A stretch of 64,000 nt of DNA from Ignavibacteria bacterium UBA7675 (GTDB lineage Bacteria; Bacteroidota; Ignavibacteria; Kapaibacteriales; UB7675): NCBI GenBank assembly GCA_002483085.1, contig DLHF01000046.1, positions 168,259 through 232,258 on the forward strand, read 5' to 3'. The position numbers and the translations under genes were made by a program. Below are positions 23,001 to 29,561 of this stretch, piece after piece. The notes below the pieces were generated by a model, which worked only from the letters and a program-made list of their open reading frames with translations, was not told the origin of the DNA and made no database searches. Within the stretch, counting starts at the first letter, position 1. Each line of letters begins with the position of its first letter.

Positions 23001-25504
23001 ATGCGGAGCGTTGCGTTTTGCTCCACAGTAAGGCTATTCACTGATGCTATCGTAGAGCTCACTGTAACAGTGTGCCCTTGAATCCGCACTCTGTCGGACT
23101 GCTTGTTAGGCGCAGTTGTCGACGCAGCCCCATTAAAATTAATCTTCGACCATGTGGAAGGCGTATTGTAGTCGCCATTAGCCCGGCTGAAGTACGTAGC
23201 TGCACCCGCTTCGGTCTCGCCTGCAGTCCAGTCGCCGTTGAGCTGGTCTACCTGCTGTGAGTAAAACAGCTTCGAGTTAAAGTCTACAACGTCGTCGGAC
23301 TGTCCGGGATCGATGCGCCAGAATCCGAGGGGATTGGGATGCGACGGCGCAAAGTACAAAACGACATAGCTGCCCTCATTGCCTTGCGGCTCGCTGGTAT
23401 TGTAGTAAAAAAGTACATTGGCGCCTGCGGGCTGAAGCGAAATATTGGCAGATGTTACTACCCAGTATTTCCGCATAGAAATACCAGTGCGCTCTACCGA
23501 TGGATGTTCCTGCGGCACAGGCTTTATAGCCACATACGCACCGCTGCTAAAAGTAGCCTTATTCAGCAGAAAAGTGATATCCGCAGGCGTGTACGTGCCC
23601 GGAGTACCGAACGGAAAGAACACATTGTACGGCGTTGCTGCTCCTGCCGGAATTTCTCTATTGAGAAAACCCGAAGATGTTCCGCGCGATGAAAAAATCA
23701 TGCGCGACGCACTAAATGCCGTTGCAGCGGCATTATCCGTATAGATTGCACCAGCAGAGCCTATAGTAAGGCTGCTCGTGTCGATATCGACAATTGTATT
23801 GGTGAGCAATCGCAGCGCACCATCTACCCGCGATGAATGGAACAAGCGAAGCGTATCACTGCCGCTTTTATTCACGCTAAGATGGTAGAATCTCGACCCA
23901 AAGGCTCCGCGAATAAACTGTGTACCTGTACCACCAAACGACACAAGAGCCGTCGACGGCGAAAACGCTTGATCGGTTGTACCATTGTTGATCCAATCGC
24001 CCCGCAGCGTCATATTCTGGCTGTTGGCCTGGAGCCTGCCTGCACCTGTGCCTGCGATTGTCACATTGCCAAGCACGGAAAGAGCATTGCCAGTAAGCAT
24101 GGCAATGGGGTCGTTGGTGCCAGTCATCAACAGTTCGCCTACGGGCGCTGTGGAATTGATACGAATAGTCTGCCCAGCAGCCGCTGCATTAATGCGAAGA
24201 AGCGTACCCGTTGTCACCGAATGTGTCCCGGCTGCTATCCAGTAGTCTGCCCCATTCACCGCAGCATTGCTCGACTGGCGGCGCAGCTCAATCGTGCCAC
24301 CACTCCACGTAAAAGAGGAACCGGATGCAGCTATATCGAATGTACCGCGATCAATCGCACTGCTTACTACTCCCGAGCCCACTACTACAGTACCAGACGA
24401 CTGGTTGTAGGTAATCGCCGCGTTGTTGTCGGCATCGCGCGAGAAGCGTCCTGTCACTATAAGCCCGCCTCCGCTCATCTGCAAACGCGCACCTGATGAA
24501 TAGAGCAGATGATTCTGATTAGTACCTGTTCCTACCTGCATCGTACCAGCGCCGATGCGCAGCAAGCCGCCCAGCGATGCCGTACCGTTTTGCCCTGTGA
24601 TATTCACACCACCATTGTCGACCCACAAACCGGCAAGAGAAGGAATGGAATAGTTTGCAGTAGTAAACACAGGATTGGAAAGCGGATACGCACCGGACAG
24701 GCGCATCGTACCGCCTTGCAGAGCGAGAAAGCCAGTAGGCGGCACAGTAAGCACAGAGGGCATGAGCCGAACGGTATCGGCCTGCGATGGCTTGTTGAGA
24801 ATAATACGGCGAAAGCTCATGATCGGGCCAGCACCGTCGACAACGACATTGCCAGCGCTGGAAAACACGACATCGGCAGCGCTACCACCGGGATTGAGAT
24901 TCAAAATATTGCTATTGCGAAGACCGCCATTCAGCGAAATAGTGTGCACAGCCGATCCGCCCGATTCTACATCCACCGCTGCCGATGCAGGAATGACAAG
25001 ATCGCCGTTTTGTATCGCAAGCGTTCTCGATGCCGTATTGCGAATGCGAAGTGTACCTTGGTTGAGGGTAAGTGTTGCCGCAGTGATGCTCTGGTCGAGC
25101 AAGACAGGAGCTGCCGGTACAACTTTAGATAACATCAAGTTGTAAAACGTCGTGGGCAACAGCCCTGCGAGTGTTTGCGAGGTCGGCGCTTCGAATACTA
25201 CGTTGCCGGTACCAGGTATAAAGAGCCCGTTGTTGATCCAGTTCCCACTCAGTGCAATCCAGCCAGTGCCGATTTGCATAAACGTAGCATTCGTGCCAAT
25301 AGAGATATCGCCATTAACAACAAATGTAGCGCCAGAGGTAAGAGTAAAGGTAGCACCAGTGCTGAGGGTCCATCCTTGCGCCGAAGCGGGCCGGGCGGAA
25401 AAAAGCAGGGCAAGTAAAACTATCGGCAACATCAAGCGAAGGGCGCCCGAAGTCGCCCTTTGTATTGCCATTGCAAGTATGGAGGTAGCGGGGTTGTTCA
25501 CCAA
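11042..25504 (-). CDS. Giant modular secreted surface protein (4820 residues)
   Basis: A single uninterrupted frame of 14.5 kb. The start is uncertain: TTG 25504, GTG 25501 or ATG 25471 (residue 12); all keep the signal peptide ending at about residue 43 (ALLFSARPASAQ). The protein is built of beta-strand repeats resembling GDWINNG-x-F-x-P then V-x-F-x-G-x-x-x-Q, rich in Thr, Asn, Gly and Ser and almost free of Cys. Seven large modules are visible. Each contains a 'YW(R/N)' strand block and ends with a 'Y-S-x-x-x-G-x-W-x-x-P-x-x-W' motif, at about residues 770, 1465, 1943, 2551, 3253, 3702 and 4512. One GEVED domain sits at about residues 2085-2232 (nt 18800-19260; WTVWIDYNRDGSFDD, DESGEVEDYTVRIV). 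The end reads 'NDGTLTNSGTIEIGN', like the 7682-9940 protein; no type A sorting domain is present. Very long adhesin or surface filament is inferred. Confidence 0.9.
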   Translation of the reverse strand: MVNNPATSILAMAIQRATSGALRLMLPIVLLALLFSARPASAQGWTLSTGATFTLTSGATFVVNGDISIGTNATFMQIGTGWIALSGNWINNGLFIPGTGNVVFEAPTSQTLAGLLPTTFYNLMLSKVVPAAPVLLDQSITAATLTLNQGTLRIRNTASRTLAIQNGDLVIPASAAVDVESGGSAVHTISLNGGLRNSNILNLNPGGSAADVVFSSAGNVVVDGAGPIMSFRRIILNKPSQADTVRLMPSVLTVPPTGFLALQGGTMRLSGAYPLSNPVFTTANYSIPSLAGLWVDNGGVNITGQNGTASLGGLLRIGAGTMQVGTGTNQNHLLYSSGARLQMSGGGLIVTGRFSRDADNNAAITYNQSSGTVVVGSGVVSSAIDRGTFDIAASGSSFTWSGGTIELRRQSSNAAVNGADYWIAAGTHSVTTGTLLRINAAAAGQTIRINSTAPVGELLMTGTNDPIAMLTGNALSVLGNVTIAGTGAGRLQANSQNMTLRGDWINNGTTDQAFSPSTALVSFGGTGTQFIRGAFGSRFYHLSVNKSGSDTLRLFHSSRVDGALRLLTNTIVDIDTSSLTIGSAGAIYTDNAAATAFSASRMIFSSRGTSSGFLNREIPAGAATPYNVFFPFGTPGTYTPADITFLLNKATFSSGAYVAIKPVPQEHPSVERTGISMRKYWVVTSANISLQPAGANVLFYYNTSEPQGNEGSYVVLYFAPSHPNPLGFWRIDPGQSDDVVDFNSKLFYSQQVDQLNGDWTAGETEAGAATYFSRANGDYNTPSTWSKINFNGAASTTAPNKQSDRVRIQGHTVTVSSTIASVNSLTVEQNATLRMTNNFVATGDTLRVLPNSVLAIGHRDGIASIGSTGAVQTVVRDFSPNAVYTYEGTGTQFTGNGLPSPVRSVVINKAATDTLRLNAYVAIADSLVLNNGILDISSYSIDGSSAGRVLTMRGGEMVVRSAFLNNYLTPTFTAGTITFNGSGNTTIPSASSVPAIAQYNNIRLGGQRNGVFTLAAGNIRISNQFDLSTLQFTGVVSQRFFTDGSTVIFNGAAAQNIPCRPLSPPDSIATLPYYNLVVAGSGTKQLLATTATTFVVLNNLTIQTGATLSANGFDIEVQHDWINSGGAFAPGTRTVAFRSTVPLATTQITSRDIADNPFNNVLITGQGKVTPVDNMLVQGNLKITTSATLALTNTTLTLYGNWTDQGSFTSATSTVVFNGFTTQYITKATASSEEFYNLTVQNTAGVNATAVGTTTSHGVIANGTLHLISGNLITRGRHATAYGAVLRTGSATPGHVDGPLRKTIAGDASSTTYEVGYGRSYTPVVLDVNGTGGTAGLVSIESDTVTASSSPISNGLNPAASGMNDTRHLRRQWNVTIPSGSAFALGANRSYDATLAFIAGVTPAGDMRGGADPLFFETRMWNGSAWVAPDRFAFPRIGARTATTTQMRLNKAFGTFTTGEPTQYSFYSIADGPWTTPASWSTQDYGGAATTIAPTATAFVYIGDNKIISLGAAATTTSPGVVTVDSTGEFLMNSFVLGGTGTFSLQPKGAIGIGDAAGITTSGATGNVQTTTRQYNPSTHNRGHFIYTNNAAQATGNGLPSTVQTFTVLKGAGTAVTLGANIAVTDSLHIQSGTLDASSRTVTLAGNMRLSAGAVFTPQTSTVSFSGTTTQTLTVGAAVAFNNLTISKGNGSGNVLLSTNTNIQINSTLTFAASNVGNIDARTSTGAYVTALSTVTRTGAGHVDGELRKVVGTGAQTVLFEVGEALNYTPYTLAFGGTGGTSGQLAMKVFPGKHPYLDDSYVSPIDPERYIPRYWRLTQPSGSAFDRASRTMNVTLRFINPNDLGTVDAPGCVDMAYWKGLMQRWQTLRPDATGANFAGAGYGCGDSRLTLGSVDYDGSTSTVLVQNLPVDTTLGSTETLADGSLLLGDFVTGNQNSVAITTYYSRQSGNWTDPNTWSTTSYNGSPASGYPRTQYDIVLIGNNRRVQLNENIGTARLYSDFARNQFYGPAVTVEATGNLSFGSQILRGVTFTAKKGSTLEIGSADGLSAQGTWTGNLFADTRTLEDSLSVIYTAEGYTVTNGPAYCRPTMDASNYYIEQVTIRNAATAVILDNNTGNTLKNNPACFYFPDISATVTAGQQYSITLDQFGSSNRRWTVWIDYNRDGSFDDTYERVINSSFNSSSNQSASFTVPAGADSVMPGITHMRIKLKSGNNSQTSCSDESGEVEDYTVRIVKDSRQVVQQTGNGLPNNVWALEVNSPRATTSAIQLGKNINVRDSVKFTQGLFYAGSNTISLSGDFIQNVNYGFIPGTSTVQFINAGNQNVRGSIPGLFNNITVNKTGAGKVAIATNATILATTTLSSDNLLVVNPGITLTFATNATVTSGSASFSNKRMVQVDGGANTGLVLKQFSTAAGAKSFAYPLGIDTVYNPATLSVTGTYSTIPSMGVRLYGSRHPQRLSNNILKKYWNVVTNNISSITANSLRFTYASIDTAGNGQKYIPAQYQAGAWEINVGTSPIAVPSPIVVTNTVNVAGDWTAGESGGFFRGRIFYSRATGNWNLPSNWSNIGHAGIAASYYPGQLFAYDTVIVDGHTITYNVDSVSVDSLQIGGAFNGTAVAGRGILSFGTSPLVKVLTVRNHLRALSDGRIDGTSSTGRRDTLRLYSMLTNDASTTASAGLFMWSGANDYTTLQFENPGNSVIAGSGYWGTVAPVRVLKTGLADTLINQSASFAGATGLVAQYGLDLQKGIIRQNAAGSSLALNYGASTVQMQTFTGLDVWSGGVRSSSNVITNVSTTIRLNGGNLTIGDAVNEHLFYKTGTVVNLISGTLDIAGCLTRDQAPSLLDFTMSSLGTVRVLSKGNTDVAKIGLDISNSASSFSMSGGRMIIASGTSGAVADYNISAASGTGMTGGVLQTGDTMLTTAGTTIKVVGSMPIRDWHAVGINVISQVAGQVVNVSGSVAIDNDHTFQLRGNTLQLGGNLTNYGTFDPVTGSSAVEPRLLVANGAGTNQIFYNEDVGGLALYNFRLEKNGGKVTLASTGNSDLTINNTLEFAVGNTSVIDARTNLRSVTVTPSGASSPQVLRNGLGHVDGRMYRYVGTGVQSVAFAVGTSATVTGYTPAVFETAGSGGTAGLVGVITYGNNHPRIAEATIRTDNNIERYWNVTTASGFALGATRTFLFTTQFLNPEDLRNNPNILFFEHNRYAPACPDAPAACPPGTGTWAELPTPTRTDTTITSEGNTVFGDFIIAEPSGYVFYSIANGPWDNVATWSMDSYTGSVAPRIPDQSTDIVHIGNGRRVTVPSTITPQVRAVYVERFNSLPGELYINGNLGYIRGLSFVLEDSCTLGMQHLNGIAPNGTVGAIQMDSRNFGVSRFVYNSIYGGQNSGRALPDSVAALVVDNPSPNVNTLYITNYAGAPTVSVRDTILVEQGTFSSGGRNLILYGDMVMRNNAVFAPLSADFTVAGSSLHRVTLDNTEGVIFNNLNLTGNNVLVTSTVSSANAQVYVGAQLQFSTSAVINVRDYDRRVVIATGATVQRPFDVGFVDGTMRKPFGAGAGSVFFEIGNDTAYTPVTITVTSTTGNGTAGAIDAINITPVPPEPFVGNRMDTAVFVPRYWRLTGANGFDLGPRRMNTLFRFPASEASVLTLANTVIRSRTIPVQVPLWRDRRFLIWSAGVATVQLDPADRLWESMGEFFIGQKAQRIFYSRQDGPWDDPNSWSFFGHDGPPVPAGEFPNPDWNMPAEYEFETRDSVVIGDNDRIILNTLPELAFVEIAPSGTLIINDSRYISSSNLGLSTFIMRDGSTLNNQTGLGIEMGLTGLIRFGDADRTFEPAANYEFSGALNQYFGGAFPTTVNNITVNNDNNTRNVFINRSDIVVNGALDIMRGILEFDNNNAAGAPADQLMTLNGDLSIATGATLTVEAAGTGPRSHTLTVNGDVENNGNWIMCPAPSNGSITGETVFSSTATQTITGTGGTTRLYGVTLDKGSAASTVVSSVDIEISRVGAPAMTFTNGTWEQNAGTLSLDGCAPATTQTITANGALHLTGSGNLDQGATMILDGGELLLNTTGLAQIGDGAGDNLVYENSSTSRLTIIDGALEVAGRISRGSTPSGDLEYTQTGGTVVVGTSGNNSDSFGTFDLTPGSSFTMSDGSIVIRTANTSTDPGRPADFTLQAGTTSITGGTTQFGDALTPPGTLLDYNVGPNIALWDVSVSSANATVVPRDPSATLRLQGNIVNDGVIDASVTRTGAPATTSTVVFQGSGAENQAVLGTGTTTVQNLTMNRGAGTGVVEMQQSITVDGVLDFREGANGNNQIIELASTTANLIITDCASAAIVDEGTNSSPYRYIRTDNTGGQLIRTICPLGVYLYPVGSFDAGQDNYTPSVLAAGPTGVSGTVGVSVSRGSGSNGGHAYILPTATDYLERYWAVGNVTTTIGGQWQFDYLDGAAHITGDEANFTRVGRWRPGFETPGGSWASWNSPINTGANFFTANGSIPASEFTGDWTVGGDDVFRRIFYSLVTGQWSNPASWTFSPSHTGPIAGPGIWPSDALDSVVIGGGANGVGNHIISLDNNIAVQGLALGTASSNTGTLLTNTFVLSGANFTMGDNSTLGIGSPDGISLAPATTGNIRTTNRWYSTAANYVYNGAVNQAIGTGLPPLLRSMTVDNSGASGSNTVVLDRPINATAGLSVLRGVYDMQVFSMNNVTGQGTVTLAANTTLRLGGTSSMNSATANYDAYAIDAGSTVEFYGSNQTILPAPNAGIGYGHVVVSQAGQKIVASPVRVRGNLSVRAGSLLDNQAGVNSLEVLGTVYNDGTLTNSGTIEIGN

Positions 25505-25545
25505 TTGCTCTTAAAAGTAACCAGACACCACAGAAATCCAGCAGC

Positions 25546-26919
25546 TTATTCGATCACTGTCACATAGTATGCCATCACAGGCAAAACTATAGTTCCTGTT
25601 GCATTCACATTGCGAAAGCGGACTTCTACTGTATTAGCGGAGGGAACGCGCGTATAGGCTATCAGCAAGCCGTCGGGCAAAGCACTTTCGGGCGAGACAG
25701 CAACTGTTGCAGTTGTAGCAGCACCCGTCACTGTAAGCGTCATGCTGACCGATTCGCCAGCATTTAAGAAAATAGCAGTGCTCGGCGAAACAGTAGTCTT
25801 AATTATATTCGATACGGTTGTGCCATTAGCGCCAAAGCGCACTGTACCATTGACATCAAGCGTGCGCGACGGCGTGGTATTAATACCAACTTGCGTCCCA
25901 TCGTTCAGCAGCGCGGAGCTTGTCACCCACGATGAGCCATTGTACCGAAGCGTCTGCCCCGACTGGCTGCCAACCGGCAGCGAGGACGTTCCCTGGAGGT
26001 CATCTACCAGCACAACATCGCCCGAGGCGTTTACCGAGAGAATTCTGCCGGGGTTGTTTGCATTCGTAGAAGAAAGCGAGGTCAGATTAGTAAAGCGCAG
26101 TCCGCTGCCCGCTGCCGAAATCTCTAATGCGCTCTGCGGTGCCGACGTGCCAATACCAATAGCGCCATTGCCGAGAATAGTAGCGCGCGTTGTGTTGTTC
26201 GTGCGGATATATAAAGGCTGTGCGTCCTGTGTGCCAAGGAAATTCAGGCCAGTTGTGCCAGTATTACCAAGAATCGACCACGAGGAGCTTGTCACCGAAA
26301 ACAATGTAGCTGGATTTACCCACACTGGCGCTGTTGCCGCACCCTGCGATTGCAGCAGATACCCGCTCTGGCCGGGAACACCAGAAGGCTGGAGCGCTCC
26401 TGCAAACTGCAAAGCACCCGCGTTGTCTACCGAAAGCAGCGTAGAGGTTGTACTGTTTTGCACCAGAAGCAGGTTTGCAGACTGGCCCACTGCACCGCGT
26501 ACTGTAAAGGGTACAACGCCGGGAGCCTGAGGCTGGATAAGGTTGCGCGTGCTGGAAGCTGGGTCTGTAATAACCGATGTATTAAAGTTCGAGGCTGTAG
26601 TAAGCGAAATCCATGTCGTAGAAGCAGCGTGGTAAAAGTAAAAGTGCGAATCGTCGGTGTCGAATACAAGAAGGCCATTGGCCGGGCTGCTGATAGACGT
26701 GCGCTGCCCTGTTGTCATTCGTGGCACTAGCAGCCCTTGTGTCGTCGAGGTCATATCTAATAATGCCGACGCATTAGGGGTAGTTGTACCAAGCCCGGCA
26801 TTCTGCTGTCCAAAGGCTGCAAGGGGAGCAAAAAAGAACATGGCAGGCAGCACTACAGAAAAGGAATACCTGTAGACAGCGCGCAAAACTGATCCCAAAA
26901 AGGCATATAATTGTTGCAT
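25546..26919 (-). CDS. Secreted tail-fibre-like protein
   Basis: A 457-residue exported protein. The frame is open to 27039, but ATG 26919 is chosen: the signal sequence follows (RYSFSVVLPAMFFFAPLAAF, ending GQQ), and the operator-like element at 26983 would otherwise be coding. After the signal comes 'GLGTTTPNASALLDMTSTTQ', then 'GLLVPRMTTGQR', the typical opening of phage-tail-fibre-like surface proteins of this phylum. Two further 'IGIGTSAPQSALEIS'-type segments lie near residues 255 and 360. The C-terminal ~90 residues form a small beta domain with no recognised sorting signal. The gene lies 41 bases upstream of the giant protein and probably opens the 26919-10367 operon. Binding or structural surface role is inferred. 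Confidence 0.85.
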   Translation of the reverse strand: MQQLYAFLGSVLRAVYRYSFSVVLPAMFFFAPLAAFGQQNAGLGTTTPNASALLDMTSTTQGLLVPRMTTGQRTSISSPANGLLVFDTDDSHFYFYHAASTTWISLTTASNFNTSVITDPASSTRNLIQPQAPGVVPFTVRGAVGQSANLLLVQNSTTSTLLSVDNAGALQFAGALQPSGVPGQSGYLLQSQGAATAPVWVNPATLFSVTSSSWSILGNTGTTGLNFLGTQDAQPLYIRTNNTTRATILGNGAIGIGTSAPQSALEISAAGSGLRFTNLTSLSSTNANNPGRILSVNASGDVVLVDDLQGTSSLPVGSQSGQTLRYNGSSWVTSSALLNDGTQVGINTTPSRTLDVNGTVRFGANGTTVSNIIKTTVSPSTAIFLNAGESVSMTLTVTGAATTATVAVSPESALPDGLLIAYTRVPSANTVEVRFRNVNATGTIVLPVMAYYVTVIE

Positions 26920-26982
26920 AGACACCGGGTACAGCGATTCAAAAGAGAATTTCGGCCAATTTCCGCAAATAATGCCAACCAA

Positions 26983-27007
26983 ACAATCCGTAGAAATACG
27001 TATTTCC
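26983..27007 (-). promoter_or_regulatory. Candidate operator shared with 10060-10084
   Basis: On the plus strand it reads ACAATCCGTAGAA then ATACGTATTTCC. The palindrome is AAATACGTATTT. On the minus strand two 10-base units starting TACG follow each other (TACGTATTTC, TACGGATTGT), spaced one helical turn, as expected for a dimeric or tandem regulator. It ends 64 bases upstream of the start at 26919. Confidence 0.6.
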
Positions 27008-27122
27008 CGAAAACAGGCCCTAAAGAGCACGAGCTTCACTCTATTTTCGGTCAGTTGACGGCAAAATCAAGCCATGATTTCACCTCTCTGCCCCGGATCG
27101 CACTATGGATTACGAAATCCGA

Positions 27123-28664
27123 CTACTGCGGAGATGTAGCCAGTGCTGTAGCGGCAGCGGCAAGGCTTCCTTCGGAATCGGAGAAGGCGCACAAGTGAGC
27201 ATCAGCGGGAAAACTGTCGCGCAGATAGGGGTTGCCAAACAAGAGGGCGAGCATAGGACGCCCGGCAGAAAGGAACTTTGCAGCGTCTACAATTCGCGCC
27301 GGTACTCCTACACTTCCGCGATACGCCTGGGCGCGTATGAAGATCGGAAAGAGGATGAGTTCGGCGTCGTCAATTCCGCCTACCAGCAATTCCAAGTCTT
27401 CGTCTGCTATGGTTTCGTCGATAAAAGCAAAGTGGCAATCGCCTTCGTACCACTGTGCTACATAGGTAAAGAAGCTCGTCGCAGCTTCGATTGTGCTTTC
27501 GTTGACGACAGCAAAGCCCGCAATAGCCGGATATTTGGTAATCGGGAGCAGTTCGGCGGCATTGCCGTGCCAGCGCAACGCCATTTCCGCTGTTTCGAGC
27601 GCGAGCCTGCGGTGTTCGTCGATGTCAAAAGGTGGTTTTTTGCTTTTTGGCTGCTCCCCTCCTATCGCTCCGCACCAGCGCTTGGCTTCGAGAATTCGCT
27701 CAGCCGACTGCTCAAGCCGCTCGCGTGTAAGCCTGCCAGATACTACAGCCTGCTCAATAGCGTCGATAGCCTGTACAATGTTATCAGGCATCAGCACGAT
27801 ATCAACGCCAGCTTCGAGCGCGAGCACGGCGGCCTCACCGCCGGGCCAGCCGTTGGTAATCGCTTTCATGTCCATTGCATCGGTAATAATCAGGCCGCCA
27901 AACCCGAGTTCGGTACGCAGCAAGCCGCTCACAATAGCAGGCGAGAGCGTAGCAGGCAGCATTGTTGGGTCGAGCGCCGGTACAGCCAAATGCCCTACCA
28001 TCACGCTTTGTACGCCAGCGGCTATTGCTTTGCGGAATGGCTCCAGCTCAAAAGAGCGCAGGCGCTCGGCATCCATTGCCAGCACGGGCAGGGACATATG
28101 AGAATCCACAGATGTATCGCCGTGCCCCGGAAAGTGCTTGGCGCAGGCGAGTATATGCTCGTGTTGCGTACCTGCGATATACGCCTCGGCATGGGTCGCC
28201 ACGATATCGGGCGTCGAGCCGAAGGAGCGTATATTAATAATAGGGTTGTCCGGGTTGGAGTTGATGTCGCAGCACGGGGCAAAATTCCAGCGCACTCCCA
28301 CCGCCCGGGCTTCGCGCGCGATGCTCTGTGCCACCCGGAATGTACGCGGCAGGTCGCCAGCCATGCCAAGAGCCATAGCGTGCGGGAACGATGTACCGTT
28401 GTCTAACCGCATAGGCACGCCATACTCGAAGTCGGCGGAAACAAGCAGCGGTATAGCGCTTGCCTCCTGAAGCTCACTTATCATAAGCGATGTGCGCTCC
28501 AGATTGCCCTTAAAAATGCAGATTCCTCCGATTCCCTCCTTCGCTACAAGGTGTATCCTGCCTTCGCGGTATGCCTCATCTGTAGTAAAGAACTCTTCGT
28601 GCACGCTTTCAAATACACACTGCGCGGCGAGCTGCCGTATGCTCATCTGGTCGGGAGTCTTCAT
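27123..28664 (-). CDS. Glycoside hydrolase family 3, beta-N-acetylhexosaminidase-like
   Basis: A 513-residue enzyme. ATG 28664 is chosen, since upstream codons to 28772 look non-coding. The N-terminal TIM barrel (residues 1-330) carries the NagZ-type signature 'AKHFPGHGDTSVDSH' at 176-189, which supplies the Asp/His loop, and the nucleophile D262 in 'GLIITDAMDMKAI'. 'SADFEYGVPMRL' at 76-87 is the substrate-binding strand. The last ~150 residues match a family 3 C-terminal sandwich domain. No signal peptide is seen, so it is probably cytoplasmic. Likely reaction: removal of N-acetylglucosamine from muropeptides or chitooligosaccharides in cell-wall recycling. No other recycling gene is nearby. 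A beta-glucosidase is less likely given the KHFPGHG...SH motif. Confidence 0.88.
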   Translation of the reverse strand: MKTPDQMSIRQLAAQCVFESVHEEFFTTDEAYREGRIHLVAKEGIGGICIFKGNLERTSLMISELQEASAIPLLVSADFEYGVPMRLDNGTSFPHAMALGMAGDLPRTFRVAQSIAREARAVGVRWNFAPCCDINSNPDNPIINIRSFGSTPDIVATHAEAYIAGTQHEHILACAKHFPGHGDTSVDSHMSLPVLAMDAERLRSFELEPFRKAIAAGVQSVMVGHLAVPALDPTMLPATLSPAIVSGLLRTELGFGGLIITDAMDMKAITNGWPGGEAAVLALEAGVDIVLMPDNIVQAIDAIEQAVVSGRLTRERLEQSAERILEAKRWCGAIGGEQPKSKKPPFDIDEHRRLALETAEMALRWHGNAAELLPITKYPAIAGFAVVNESTIEAATSFFTYVAQWYEGDCHFAFIDETIADEDLELLVGGIDDAELILFPIFIRAQAYRGSVGVPARIVDAAKFLSAGRPMLALLFGNPYLRDSFPADAHLCAFSDSEGSLAAAATALATSPQ

Positions 28665-29010
28665 GATTGCCTTAATAATTCTGATTATAAATGATAATAA
28701 AAGGCCGTTATGCGGCAGAAGAGAGTACTCACAAGGCGGTCGCCTATCGGTTTTGCGCCTGCCGAACAGCACGCGAACGAGCCTACGACAGCCTACAGGA
28801 ACCAGACAGGAGCACTAAAGAGCATTGCGGCAACACAAACAGCAGAAAACAGCTCTATTCTATAGCAGCTTCCAAACCAGCGAATAGCCTATGGCCAATC
28901 GACAACTGGCTCGTGCGACCGGCGACAGCGACGCGACACACGAGCAAAGAAGCCCGTGCCACATCATTTTTTCGAACAAGAGCCCAATTTGCGTTTGGTT
29001 GGCGGCTTAC
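28665..29010. other. Intergenic region with repeat copy
   Basis: No gene is supported. It contains the leader of the glycosidase gene (AT-rich, 28665-28710) and one box A of the dispersed repeat at 28912-28963. Confidence 0.5.
28912..28963 (-). repeat. Dispersed intergenic repeat, box A (short)
   Basis: The minus strand reads TGTGGCACGGGC, then a shortened middle, then GTCGCTGTCGCCGGTCGCA. The middle lacks the GGCGCCCGG segment present in the copies at 2571, 31559 and 47557. Confidence 0.65.
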
Positions 29011-29520
29011 CTACGCTTTTTCGCTGTCGTCGAGCATATTGACATCAGCGCCTTCGAGCTCGCGCACGAGCTTGCGGTAGGAGTCAGGAATGCGTTCCGA
29101 GGTTTGCCGCGCCGGATTGAGGTTAACAATAACAGCGCTGGCTATCAGCAGCACATCGCCGTTGGTAAGGCGGATAAGCTGTTCCATACCGAACGAAGAG
29201 TTTTTCATAAACGTCGTGCGGGTAAGCACTTCGTACTCGTCGTCGAACCGCGCAGCACCGAGATAATTAATATCCACATGAGCCACGACAAAATGGTGTT
29301 TGGTAATAAATGTCTGGGCGTCTATTGGCAGGCCAATCGTGCGAAAATACTCCACTCTGCCCACTTCGAGCCAGTACAGATACACAGCGTTATGGACGAT
29401 GTTCTGCCTGTCGACGTCGTAGGTGCGCACGCGGCTTGTAATACTGTGCCTAAACTTTGAAAGATCAATCTTTTCGCGCAGGTCATCTACACGAATATTC
29501 CGGTTATGCATATCTCTCAT
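29011..29520 (-). CDS. Hot-dog fold acyl-CoA thioesterase (4HBT family)
   Basis: A 169-residue protein of the 4-hydroxybenzoyl-CoA thioesterase family. The family signature is clear: 'YDVDRQNIVHNAVYLYWLEV' with the following 'GR', matching the usual R-x-x-D-x-D...N-x-x-Y...E-x-x-R pattern including the catalytic Asp. A second hot-dog strand block is 'HHFVVAHVDINYLGAARFDD'. Known members hydrolyse acyl-CoA thioesters in the cytoplasm. The frame is open to 29598 but would overlap the preceding gene; ATG 29520, 41 bases after that gene's stop, or ATG 29511 are more likely. Probably in one operon with 29562-30056 and the threonine aldolase. Substrate cannot be told from sequence. Confidence 0.85.
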   Translation of the reverse strand: MRDMHNRNIRVDDLREKIDLSKFRHSITSRVRTYDVDRQNIVHNAVYLYWLEVGRVEYFRTIGLPIDAQTFITKHHFVVAHVDINYLGAARFDDEYEVLTRTTFMKNSSFGMEQLIRLTNGDVLLIASAVIVNLNPARQTSERIPDSYRKLVRELEGADVNMLDDSEKA

Positions 29521-29561
29521 GCCGTTGTCGTAAATGATAAGTAAAACGTATTGCCGTCGGG

